In this document: one piece after another, positions 35,548-43,697 of the stretch
How positions within the stretch are numbered: the first letter of the stretch is position 1
Layout of the letters: each line of letters opens with the position of its first letter
NCBI GenBank assembly: GCA_965202605.1
Contig: OZ241838.1
Span: 1,116,001 to 1,180,000 of the forward strand
Length of the DNA: 64,000 nucleotides
Origin: JAAXHH01 sp965202605
GTDB lineage: Bacteria; JAAXHH01
Direction of reading: 5' to 3'
The notes under the pieces: model-generated
Told to the model about the DNA's origin: nothing
Databases searched by the model: none
The model's input: only the letters and a program-made list of their open reading frames with translations
Translations under genes and position numbers: made by a program

Positions 35548-36354
35548 CTACGGCTCGTTATCGGAACTAACCGGCGGTTCGTCATTGCCCATGAACCGCT
35601 CGGCCGTGTTCCTCGTAGCCGGACTCGTCCGGAAATCGGCGATCCACGGTTCGCGGAAGTAAACCTGCTTCTCGCGGGGAAGGCCGGCTATGACCGCGGG
35701 GGGCGTTTTCAAACGGTGCCAGTGGGTGGCCAGGTGGGAATAGGCGTTGAGTACGGTCACGCGAGGCTCGTCCCGGTTCCACTTGGGACCCGCGTGACAG
35801 GTGTTCTCGGTGAAGAACACGGCGCTGCCCGCGGGACAGGCATAGGTCATGAGGAATTCGCTCCGCTTGCCCGGTTCCAGGGACATGTGGTCGGGATGCA
35901 TGGGGAAATTCGCCTTGTGGCTCCCCACCACGAAGTGCGTGCTCTGGTCCTCCAGCCGGATATCCGTGAACTCGAAGATCACCCGCACCATGCCGGCGTA
36001 GATCTGTTCGCGCTGCACCCGGTATCCGAAGATCGGATCGATCTGCCTGGGACCGCCGCCGTGCAGTTCACCGTGCTCTTCCCCCTTCTTGCGCCACACG
36101 CAGGAACAGTTCTCCAGCCGGAAATCAGGACTGATGATCTCCTCGATGACGTCGACGACGGCCGGATGGTCGATCAGGACGCTCGACGGTCCGCCAGGCA
36201 CGTCGCGGTGTTCCGGTGGCAGCGACTCCGGATCGTGCTTGATCAGGTAGATCTGCTCACGGATATCTTTGACTTCTTCCGCGGTGAGTATAGCAGGCCG
36301 GACCAGAAAACCGGCCAAGTCGAATCGGAAACGTTCTTCGTCGGTCATGGACAT
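35548..36354 (-). CDS. PhyH family protein with HxG instead of HxD
   Basis: A 268-residue homologue of phytanoyl-CoA dioxygenase. The segment that normally carries HxD reads ELHGGGPRQID, with H98 and G100, so the carboxylate ligand appears to be replaced by glycine. The distal histidine is H187 in ENTCHAGPKW and the 2-oxoglutarate arginine is probably R198 in DEPRVTVLNAYS. A conserved FVVGSHKANFP loop is present. AAGGA precedes the ATG at 36354. The protein could use an open iron site, use another acidic ligand, or be non-catalytic. It is a single gene with no co-directional neighbour within 100 bp. Confidence 0.85.
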   Translation of the reverse strand: MSMTDEERFRFDLAGFLVRPAILTAEEVKDIREQIYLIKHDPESLPPEHRDVPGGPSSVLIDHPAVVDVIEEIISPDFRLENCSCVWRKKGEEHGELHGGGPRQIDPIFGYRVQREQIYAGMVRVIFEFTDIRLEDQSTHFVVGSHKANFPMHPDHMSLEPGKRSEFLMTYACPAGSAVFFTENTCHAGPKWNRDEPRVTVLNAYSHLATHWHRLKTPPAVIAGLPREKQVYFREPWIADFRTSPATRNTAERFMGNDEPPVSSDNEP

Positions 36355-36457
36355 GGGATGGGTCCTTCAAGGTGCACGTAACAGCACACGAGTCAACGAA
36401 TACAAAGGGTAAAAGAGGCTTCGTCCAAAACTAAATTCTTTGATTCGTTATCCGTTA

Positions 36458-37609
36458 TCAGGTATGTGTAGGGACTTGATATCTGTGCAAAACACTCCAT
36501 GGTTCGAAGTTCATTCCATCATCCATAAGGACCCCTCTTCGTCGTTTTTCATAGGGATTGGCAGAGATCGAAAACCGCTCAACAAGGGCAGCTCGGTTAC
36601 GTTCGTGTAGATTCTCCCACCAGACAGGGTTCAGGTGTATGTTCTCACAGTGTTCAAAAAAGAACCGAAGCAATGAATCAGTTAAAAACTCGTCAGATAT
36701 TGCGTGTAGACTGTCAGTAAATGCCGCACAGGATCGGTCACTTGACGATAGCCACGAAAACACTACGACACCGGATTCTCCACCAAAAAATGAAGAGAAG
36801 GTGAGTAAATCAAGAGTACTTGAAAGTCGCCCCAGATCCTGAAGTACTTCTCCTTTGAAATCCTGCTCTGGTAATATAGAACCACTACACATGAGGGAAG
36901 GCGGACCAGCGAACTCGATTACGTATCCGCGGACATCTTCAAACCGGCCTTTTTCTAAGATTTCATCGTAAGCTGACTTGTGGGCTGATGTGTCACGATA
37001 GCCGGTTCGTAATCCCAGACCTAAAGCCTGATTCGCGGTCTGAAAACGAATTTGATCTTCGACGGGCCAACCCTTATCAAGATCTTGAAACAGATCTAAG
37101 TTTTCTACCGATGCCCTTTTGGCATACAACTCCCTGGCCAGTGCTCGATATCCTAATAAAAAGCACTGTTCAGAAGTACCTTCGAATGCTTGTTTTTCAA
37201 GTGGACTGAAAATCAAATCATCGTGCCGAGAACAAAACCCGGAAAATGTCGATGCATGTTTGACGCCTTGTAACTTAGGCGTGAAAATCGACTGTACATC
37301 CGATCCATTTCTAGCCGAAAAAACTGGTTTTACTGAATACACATGCCCTTTTCTAGCGATTCTTCTGAGGCTTCCGGATTTCGACACTGTATGGGCCTGG
37401 ACTATCTGACCGTCGCATTCGTTCGTCCATGAATTTGGTGCTAAGCACATCTTTTTGGAATGAGCGCCCCTAAACCTTTTGATAGCTTCCGATCGTGGGA
37501 AAGGCTCCTGAGACTCTCGATCTAAATGGCAGTGCTTATACTTCCTTCCAGATCCACACCAGCACTCTTCATTACGACCTAGTTTCCTAGACGGCAATCC
37601 GCTACCCAC
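36458..37609 (-). CDS. SEC-C motif protein with a second zinc-finger-like cluster
   Basis: A 383-residue protein starting with GTG at 37609. The N-terminus has a SEC-C zinc motif: NEECWCGSGRKYKHCH, with C16, C18, C27 and H28. Downstream lies a second cysteine/histidine cluster (C55, C65, H73 in CDGQIVQAHTVS) and then GFCSRHDDLIF near residue 130. Together these could form a treble-clef, HNH-like zinc site. The remaining 250 residues are unrecognised. The gene is AT-rich relative to the window and begins the defence island. The function is unknown; nucleic-acid binding is an inference from the zinc motifs. Confidence 0.72.
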   Translation of the reverse strand: MGSGLPSRKLGRNEECWCGSGRKYKHCHLDRESQEPFPRSEAIKRFRGAHSKKMCLAPNSWTNECDGQIVQAHTVSKSGSLRRIARKGHVYSVKPVFSARNGSDVQSIFTPKLQGVKHASTFSGFCSRHDDLIFSPLEKQAFEGTSEQCFLLGYRALARELYAKRASVENLDLFQDLDKGWPVEDQIRFQTANQALGLGLRTGYRDTSAHKSAYDEILEKGRFEDVRGYVIEFAGPPSLMCSGSILPEQDFKGEVLQDLGRLSSTLDLLTFSSFFGGESGVVVFSWLSSSDRSCAAFTDSLHAISDEFLTDSLLRFFFEHCENIHLNPVWWENLHERNRAALVERFSISANPYEKRRRGVLMDDGMNFEPWSVLHRYQVPTHT

Positions 37610-37704
37610 CTTTATTTAAGTGTAGTGCTCACTAACATGAAACAACCTGATTAAGCCACAGTTTTGGTATTCGTTATCGCCTGCTCGAATTAAGGATTGT
37701 ACAT

Positions 37705-37932
37705 TCATACGGCTACGACCAAGACCTCGAATTTGTCCTCGGGAACCGGAAGATCATCGTCTTTCAATGCCTCGACGTATGCTTCGATAGCCTCCTTGAT
37801 ACTTTCAATCGCCGCCTGTCGGGATTCGCCCTGACTTATGCAACCCGCCAGACTGGGACATTCTGCGATCCAGAAACCTTCCTCTCCAGGATACAGAAGC
37901 ACTTGTCGCATCGATTCAATTCCTTCTGCCAT
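37705..37932 (-). CDS. hicB: HicB-family antitoxin, without an adjacent HicA
   Basis: A 75-residue protein with the HicB fold signature: LLYPGEEGFWIAECPSLAGC, then ISQGESRQAAIESIKEAIEAYVEAL. HicB neutralises the HicA mRNA interferase and, in longer versions, binds DNA; this short form lacks a C-terminal DNA-binding domain. No credible HicA gene was found on either side: 95 bp downstream separate it from the SEC-C gene, and the upstream 585 bp hold no convincing HicA. It may be an orphan or may act on a distant toxin. The start could also be seven codons in, at 37911. Confidence 0.82.
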   Translation of the reverse strand: MAEGIESMRQVLLYPGEEGFWIAECPSLAGCISQGESRQAAIESIKEAIEAYVEALKDDDLPVPEDKFEVLVVAV

Positions 37933-38517
37933 GTATGCTCTACTCAGATGTCTACATGATATACCAGGGATCAGGCCACGCTATTCGGTAAAAACCAACT
38001 GTGTTCACGATCAGTACGGTATACAATAGCCTGACTTTGGGCCAAAAGTCAAAGGTCTCTTTCACCGGATTCACAAAGTCGATAATACGCACGAAACTTT
38101 AAGTCAGAAAGACAACTCCTTGCCCGATGCCCGATATTTCGAGAAGCGCGGGAATAGTCTGCCGACGGGCAATGGTGGACACGGCAAGCACCGACAAGTC
38201 GTCGTGCCTGCCGTAGTCCTACAGCCATATGGTTTCCTGTTGTTTCATTCTAAACCACATAATCTTCACAGAGAAATGGATTGTGTTCACGCTGAAAGAA
38301 AGATGACGAGAGAGAATCGAGTTGGATTAGAGACTGTACTATGGTAGAAAGTATCTTTCGATTAGCTGACAAAACGAGGTAGTTATCCAGCAGTGGCGAT
38401 TGGTAACGGCCCTCACACTGATTCGCGTGGCTTGACATCTCGCCAGTAGGGTACTTAGTTATCGTAACCTTGAAGAAAGGCAGAATCTCACAGAGTAGGC
38501 TGCTGTCGGGTAATACC
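37933..38517. other. 585-bp AT-rich intergenic region between hicB and the kinase gene
   Basis: No supported gene is seen here. It must hold divergent promoters for hicB and the kinase/receiver pair. A weak open frame at 38120-38347 contains GGHGKHRQVVVPA, faintly like a HicA active-site region, but it lacks the rest of that fold. A long imperfect hairpin lies at 38177-38219 and is listed separately. Confidence 0.6.
38177..38219. repeat. Long imperfect inverted repeat (hairpin)
   Basis: The arms ggac/acggca/gcac/cgac and gtcg/gtgc/tgccgt/gtcc pair as four helices of 4, 6, 4 and 4 bp. They are separated by single mismatches or bulges, with a two-base loop. No T-run follows, so it is not a typical terminator. 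It could be a structured leader RNA, a protein-binding palindrome or a REP-like element. Confidence 0.55.
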
Positions 38518-40647
38518 ATGACCGATTCCACACATAAGCAGATCAACCAGCCATTTCGTCCACGCGCACGAGTACTTCAATTACTTGGCGATGAACTGAT
38601 CAGCAGTGCGCGCTTGGCTGTGTTTGAGTTAGTTAAAAACGCTTATGATGCAGATGCAACTAATGTAAAGGTCCGACTGGATCTAGTCTCAAGGAAGAAA
38701 CCCTCAATCACCATAGTCGACGACGGCGAAGGCATGACACTGGACATACTTCAGTCAGTATGGCTCGTGCCTGGCGACGAACATCGTCAGAAACAACGCA
38801 AGTCGCTAACCAGATCTCCGATTCACGGGCGGCTTCCCCTCGGAGAAAAGGGGCTTGGCCGTTTCGCCGTTCATAAACTTGGTAATCGCATAAGACTGGT
38901 TACGCGCGCACAACATTCCGATGAATGTGTAGTTGAGATAGATTGGAATGAGTTGATCGCTAAGCCATTTCTAGATGAAGCTCCTGTCCAGATCACCGTT
39001 CGCCCCCCGAAGGTCTTTACTGATGATAAAACGGGTACTCTGATTAAAGTTACTCAATTACGTACAAATTGGACGAGAGGAGAAACTCGACGCCTACACA
39101 ATCAAATCACTTCGATATGTTCTCCGTTCGAAGAACCCTCCTCGTTCCAGGCCGTACTCGAATTACCTGGTCGAGAAAGTTGGATAGAAGACCTGCCCGA
39201 CGTTCGGGAGATCCTTAATCGAGCAATCTGGAAATTCTCGTTTCGATTGAACAATGGTGAGTTCGAATGGACCTATGAATTCCGGAAAGTTCCTGGACTA
39301 AAACTTGATGGAAGGTTTATCAAGAAATCGAGTGATAAACTGAAACTCCCACCAAAAACTGGTGATGACAGGTCAGAAAAAGACGTTGTAGCCCTCATAG
39401 AGAATTTCCATGGCATTGGCCCTCTCACCGGAGAATTCTATGTATATGATCGAGACCGTGAGGTACTTCGGCTACTAGCAGGCGTTCAGTTGCTGACAAG
39501 ATACCTGGATGAAGTGGGAGGTATACGCGTCTACAGAGATGGTATTCGAGTATACAACTACGGTGAGCCTGGTGATGATTGGCTGGGTCTTGATCTCCGT
39601 CGCGTGAACATTCCCACAAGGCGTATCAGCAGGAACATTATCTTAGGGGCGGTTCATCTTTCTTTAGAGAAATCGACTGGACTAATTGAGAAAACAAACA
39701 GGGAGGGTTTTGTCGAAAACGAAGTTTGCCACGAGTTACGACGAATCGTCCTCGGATGTCTCGCCGCACTTGAGGAGGAACGTCAATTCGATAAGGGCCG
39801 GATAAGAAGCTTAACCGGAAAGCCAGATGATCCAACTATAACCAAGATCGAAAAACCAATAGAGAATCTAAGACGAGAACTGAATCGCCAGGGCATAAGT
39901 CAAAAGTTCGCCCCTTATGTAGATAAGATTGAGAACGACTACCGGAACATGCAGGAAACACTGCTTTCAGCTGGTATGTCAGGATTGAATCTGGCGGTGG
40001 TCTTCCATGAGGTGGAACGAGGAGTACGCGCCCTTCATCAAGTTATATCCAAAGGTTCGAACTTAAAAAGTGCAGCTCGTCAAGCCCAGGACCTTATGCG
40101 TTTACTCGACGGGTTTTCCGTACTGCTACGTCGAGATAGCAAACAACAACATAGTGCCAGGAAGCTCATCGAAACAACGCGGCGTTTCAACATTCTCAGG
40201 ATTCGACATCATCAAGTTAGCTTATCCTGTCCCATACTTGATGGCAGTACTGAAGGTTTCCATTCCAAGTTTGCATTCAGTCTCGTATTGGGAGCACTCA
40301 GTAATCTAATTGATAATTCACTATACTGGCTTAGAGTTCAGTGGCCGGACGTAAGAGATGAAGAAAAACCTACCAAGCGGAAGCGGAAACTCTATATGGG
40401 ATTGTCGGATGATTTCGCGGCAGGTCCCGCTATCGTTGTCGCAGACAACGGGACAGGATTTCAAGACGAGCCAGAGTATCTGACGCGTCCCTTCTTTACA
40501 CGAAAACCCGAAGGCATGGGCCTTGGTCTTTACTACGCAAACTTGGCAATGGAGTTAAACGGTGGACAACTCTTGTTCCCCCATCCTGGGGAGATCAATT
40601 TGCCAAAGCAGTACAATGGTGCAGTCGTAGCTCTGATATTCAAGTAG
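38518..40647 (+). CDS. Double-GHKL sensor kinase (Hsp90/MORC-like domain plus histidine kinase)
   Basis: A 709-residue protein with two GHKL ATPase domains. The N-terminal one is of Hsp90/MutL/MORC type: FELVKNAYDADA (residues 36-47), VDDGEGM (68-73) and GEKGLGRFA (109-117). After a long middle region comes a DHp-like helix with a candidate phospho-acceptor H497 in VFHEVERG. A C-terminal histidine-kinase ATPase domain follows: ALSNLIDNSLYWLR near 590, DNGTGF near 643 and GMGLGLYYA near 667. No membrane segment is seen, so it is cytoplasmic. The ATG at 38518 is preferred to the TTG at 38470. The receiver gene follows after 5 bp, so the two form a two-component pair. Confidence 0.85.
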   Translation: MTDSTHKQINQPFRPRARVLQLLGDELISSARLAVFELVKNAYDADATNVKVRLDLVSRKKPSITIVDDGEGMTLDILQSVWLVPGDEHRQKQRKSLTRSPIHGRLPLGEKGLGRFAVHKLGNRIRLVTRAQHSDECVVEIDWNELIAKPFLDEAPVQITVRPPKVFTDDKTGTLIKVTQLRTNWTRGETRRLHNQITSICSPFEEPSSFQAVLELPGRESWIEDLPDVREILNRAIWKFSFRLNNGEFEWTYEFRKVPGLKLDGRFIKKSSDKLKLPPKTGDDRSEKDVVALIENFHGIGPLTGEFYVYDRDREVLRLLAGVQLLTRYLDEVGGIRVYRDGIRVYNYGEPGDDWLGLDLRRVNIPTRRISRNIILGAVHLSLEKSTGLIEKTNREGFVENEVCHELRRIVLGCLAALEEERQFDKGRIRSLTGKPDDPTITKIEKPIENLRRELNRQGISQKFAPYVDKIENDYRNMQETLLSAGMSGLNLAVVFHEVERGVRALHQVISKGSNLKSAARQAQDLMRLLDGFSVLLRRDSKQQHSARKLIETTRRFNILRIRHHQVSLSCPILDGSTEGFHSKFAFSLVLGALSNLIDNSLYWLRVQWPDVRDEEKPTKRKRKLYMGLSDDFAAGPAIVVADNGTGFQDEPEYLTRPFFTRKPEGMGLGLYYANLAMELNGGQLLFPHPGEINLPKQYNGAVVALIFK

Positions 40648-40652
40648 CCAAG

Positions 40653-41990
40653 ATGATACCTTCTACCCCAAGAATCATAGCAATTGATGATGTTGAGGAA
40701 GACCTCGACAGGTTGATGAAGGGACTAAACCACCTCGGTGTAGCATGTATTCCCCTCCATTTTAGAGCTGATCCAGATACAGACTATATATCACCTTGCC
40801 CCCATATCAGGGTGGTTTTCACAGACCTGCATTTGAACGAAAGTGGCTCAAGCACTGACCACCGACCTCACTTCAGTATCATCGGGAGTTTACTCGAAGA
40901 TACAATAAAACCCACTGGTCCCTATGTATTGATTCTTTGGACCAGATATTCCGATCAAGCATCAGAACTACAAGGGTTTCTGGAGGATCGAATGAAAAAC
41001 TCTCCTAAACCACTTGTGGTCAAAGCTATAGATAAGAAGAAATATCTGAATTCAAAAGATACGAAGATTAATCCTGCGAGTATAGAGAATCTTGTTGGGG
41101 AGATAAACGGTTTATTCGGTAATCAACCACAGATTTCTGCATTGCTCAACTGGGAAGAACGAGTACTGGAAGCGGCGGCAGAAACCACTGCTTCGGTGTT
41201 TAATCTGGCGGTAGGGCCAAACCGAGGCGATGAAGTAGGAACGTTACTTGCCCGTTTGGCTATAGAAGCTGCGGGTAAAGACCGTATCCTACAATTACCC
41301 GACGAAAATGTGAATGAAGGTAGATTTCAGGCCGTTAACGAAGCACTGTTACCTATTTTGGCTGACCACATATCCAACATGCGTTTGAATGATGAGAGTG
41401 ATTCTTGGAAGACCGCATTCACAAGTTCAGATGTTAACAAGGCATTCACCGCTGAGGAAGCAGCTAAGTTAAATACGCGGGTTCACTTCGCTTTGGCAGG
41501 CGGTATAAATGGCTCCGACCGTGGTGCTGTTATACCACTGCCGGACTGCTATTCTGACGAATTTGAACAATCTTTCGGTTTGTCGCAGGAAGAAGCTGCA
41601 AAAAAACAATTCCGATGCCGTGGATTTGTTAAGGAAGACGAGCGGTTCAGATGGGTGCTCGTACAGTCCCAGGCAGCCTGCGATTATGCACAGAAACAAC
41701 CCGGTACTCTACCCTATTACCTTGGGCTCGACTTGCCAGAACCCAATAAGATGGATGGAAATCCACCAGCCGCATTATGGTGCAGTCCCCTTTTTAACTT
41801 GAGTGACACCGTTCGTGCTCTACATGTCAATGTCCGATTTCCAGTAAGTATGTCATGCGCCAAGGGCGCCAACCAAACGCCGTTGTATAGATTACGTGAG
41901 CGACTGATTAATGATTTGATTTTTAAGATTCATAGCTACGGGGCAAGACCTGGTATAATCTCATTCCGTGAAACTCGAGCCGGAAATTAG
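40653..41990 (+). CDS. Receiver-domain protein with unknown C-terminal effector
   Basis: A 445-residue partner of the preceding kinase. The first 130 residues form a receiver domain with all key positions: the acidic pair D12/D13 in IIAIDDVEED, the phospho-acceptor D58 in VVFTDLHL, T97 in LILWTRY and K124 in VVKAIDK. The remaining 315 residues are not recognised and contain no DNA-binding helix-turn-helix that I can identify. They include FRCRGFVKEDERFRWVLVQS and end in RLRERLINDLIFKIHSYGAR. The C-terminus may be the effector. The gene is convergent with the methylase gene, whose stop is 44 bp away. It is AT-rich like the rest of the island. Confidence 0.83.
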   Translation: MIPSTPRIIAIDDVEEDLDRLMKGLNHLGVACIPLHFRADPDTDYISPCPHIRVVFTDLHLNESGSSTDHRPHFSIIGSLLEDTIKPTGPYVLILWTRYSDQASELQGFLEDRMKNSPKPLVVKAIDKKKYLNSKDTKINPASIENLVGEINGLFGNQPQISALLNWEERVLEAAAETTASVFNLAVGPNRGDEVGTLLARLAIEAAGKDRILQLPDENVNEGRFQAVNEALLPILADHISNMRLNDESDSWKTAFTSSDVNKAFTAEEAAKLNTRVHFALAGGINGSDRGAVIPLPDCYSDEFEQSFGLSQEEAAKKQFRCRGFVKEDERFRWVLVQSQAACDYAQKQPGTLPYYLGLDLPEPNKMDGNPPAALWCSPLFNLSDTVRALHVNVRFPVSMSCAKGANQTPLYRLRERLINDLIFKIHSYGARPGIISFRETRAGN

Positions 41991-42034
41991 TTGCAACCTT
42001 ATCGACACGGGTAGGTTAAGTCGAACAGGATCGA

Positions 42035-42985
42035 TCAAGAGGATGAAATCAACGTTTGAACCACGGCTTTAGCAACTGGTGGACAAACGGCATTTCCTAA
42101 TAACCTGACACGGTCCCTTCGCGTACCGAAAGGCAATACAAATCTGTCGTCAAATCCCATGGCTCGTTTGAGTTCTGGAACCTGCAACATACGCATTCTT
42201 GGGATTGGTCCTTCGTGTTCGACCAGCGCGAAACGATCAATCGTCGTAACTGTCCGGAGCGGTCGGCTTAAAGGTTGCCAGCCGCCACTACCGTCACTTC
42301 CGTAATATACAAGTAGGAAACTAGCCTTGTCTCCAAGTACATGAAAACCACGCTTCGCTCGCTCTAGAGTTGCCCCTGCGCGCTTTTCATGGAAAAGGGG
42401 AGAAGTCTTCCATATACCGGGTGGATCAAGTATTGATGTGGCTGACTCGGCCTTCACGTCGGGTTTGCGAACACACTTACTTGGTTTTCGCTTACGGTCG
42501 CCAACGAGAAACAACCTGCGTCTAGTCTGTGGGACGCCGAAGTCCGAGGCATCCAAGACGTACTCTTCAAGGTGATAGCCAAGACACCTGAGTTTCTGTT
42601 TTAACTCTTCATATCGTGACCATGGTTTCATGTAAATTACATTTTCAAGCATGATCCATCTAGGGCGAAAAGTCTCAGCGAACTCGACAACATGCATTGC
42701 GGTGGCCCTGCTGCTCTCGCTTCTAGGTGCTCCGCCCTTGGCGCAGGTATGATTCGTACATTCTGGAGATGCAAGTAGTATATCTATCGTGCCAACCTGC
42801 CTTCTCAAGCAGTTGAGATTGAGATTTTCTAAACGAGCAGTAGTGACATGTGCATCATTGAAATTCGAAGCATATGTTGAGGTAGCAACAGGCCACATAT
42901 CAATACCAGCAGCTATTTCGACACCCGCCGCAAATGCACCAGAACTGCTACCTCCTACACCACAGAATATATCAAGAGCCCGCAT
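42035..42985 (-). CDS. dcm: DNA (cytosine-5-)-methyltransferase
   Basis: A 316-residue C5-cytosine methylase. The motifs run in order: motif I LDIFCGVGGSSSG at the N-terminus, motif IV ASPECTNHT with catalytic C76 (PEC rather than the usual PPC), motif VI LENV, motif VIII QTRRR (153-157) and motif X RLLGNAVCPPVAKAV at the end. The target-recognition region between VIII and X is short. The start is the ATG at 42985; a TTG one codon earlier is less likely. The Vsr gene lies 35 bp upstream on the same strand. No cognate type II endonuclease was found nearby. Confidence 0.93.
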   Translation of the reverse strand: MRALDIFCGVGGSSSGAFAAGVEIAAGIDMWPVATSTYASNFNDAHVTTARLENLNLNCLRRQVGTIDILLASPECTNHTCAKGGAPRSESSRATAMHVVEFAETFRPRWIMLENVIYMKPWSRYEELKQKLRCLGYHLEEYVLDASDFGVPQTRRRLFLVGDRKRKPSKCVRKPDVKAESATSILDPPGIWKTSPLFHEKRAGATLERAKRGFHVLGDKASFLLVYYGSDGSGGWQPLSRPLRTVTTIDRFALVEHEGPIPRMRMLQVPELKRAMGFDDRFVLPFGTRRDRVRLLGNAVCPPVAKAVVQTLISSS

Positions 42986-43020
42986 CAACTATTATCTTTG
43001 GTTTTAAAGAGATGGAGGAG

Positions 43021-43518
43021 TTACCTATCCTGGCTCCGATAGTCAGAAGAGGTTTCTGCGACCTTTGGTAACATCGCTTCATTTTGACAGGCGTAGTCTG
43101 GCCTGTCAACAACAGCAATGCATTCGCGAAGCCGCCTTTCAAGCATACCTACGTCTTGCGTCTCGCATTCCCAGATAACGGCAACATGCCAACCCATACT
43201 AATTAGTGCGCTCTCGTTGCGAAGGTCACGGGCTACATTCTGCTTGAACTTATCAGTCCAGAATTTAACCCGACTCTTCGGTGTATAAGCAAATCGACAA
43301 CCAACATGTCGATGCCAGAAACAACCATGAACGAAGATTACAAGCTGATGCTTAGCAAACACCAGATCAGGAGTGCCCGGAAGATCTTTACGGTGCAGCC
43401 GGTAGCGTAGTCCCAATCTATGGGCGGTTCGACGTACCGCAAGCTCTGGGCCGGTATCACGTCCCTTGATCTTGGCCATGTTCTGACTGCGCTGTTCTTT
43501 ACTTAAGGAATCCACCAT
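43021..43518 (-). CDS. vsr: Very short patch repair endonuclease Vsr
   Basis: A 165-residue Vsr nuclease that nicks next to T:G mismatches arising from deaminated 5-methylcytosine. Family stretches are NMAKIKGRDTGPELAVRR, LPGTPDLVFAKHQLVIFVHG and CFWHRHVGC. The catalytic aspartate D51 and H64 match the positions known for the E. coli enzyme, and the zinc-ligand Cys/His residues follow. It directly precedes the cytosine methylase gene on the same strand, the usual pairing. Its start lies at 43518, downstream of an AT-rich region with an inverted repeat. Confidence 0.95.
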   Translation of the reverse strand: MVDSLSKEQRSQNMAKIKGRDTGPELAVRRTAHRLGLRYRLHRKDLPGTPDLVFAKHQLVIFVHGCFWHRHVGCRFAYTPKSRVKFWTDKFKQNVARDLRNESALISMGWHVAVIWECETQDVGMLERRLRECIAVVDRPDYACQNEAMLPKVAETSSDYRSQDR

Positions 43519-43539
43519 GTCAGATAAAATCCGTCAATT

Positions 43540-43580
43540 TATCACAGTAAACCAGAATATACTATACATATGTTGTGATA
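43540..43580 (-). promoter_or_regulatory. Inverted repeat and AT-rich promoter region upstream of vsr
   Basis: tatcaca (43540-43546) and tgtgata (43574-43580) are perfect inverted copies flanking 27 bp of very AT-rich sequence with TATA-like hexamers. It lies 20-60 bp before the vsr start and could be an operator controlling the vsr/methylase pair. No controller gene was found. Confidence 0.4.
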
Positions 43581-43697
43581 TTGAGGGGTTTGTCAAGTGA
43601 TTCGTTTATGATCGATTGGTTTAAATACTCGGGTTACTCAACATTTTAGGTAACATTCACATCAGCCTCTTGTAAATCGAGTAGAGGGCGATCAGGG

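Noticed and set aside
38120..38347. Possible HicA partner for the HicB gene
   Set aside because: The short GGHGKHRQVVVPA resemblance is not accompanied by the rest of the HicA fold, and the orientation is opposite to hicB.
42035..43518. Direct functional link of the methylase-Vsr pair with the kinase/receiver pair as one operon
   Set aside because: The two pairs are convergent with separate promoters, so they are not co-transcribed; only proximity supports a link.
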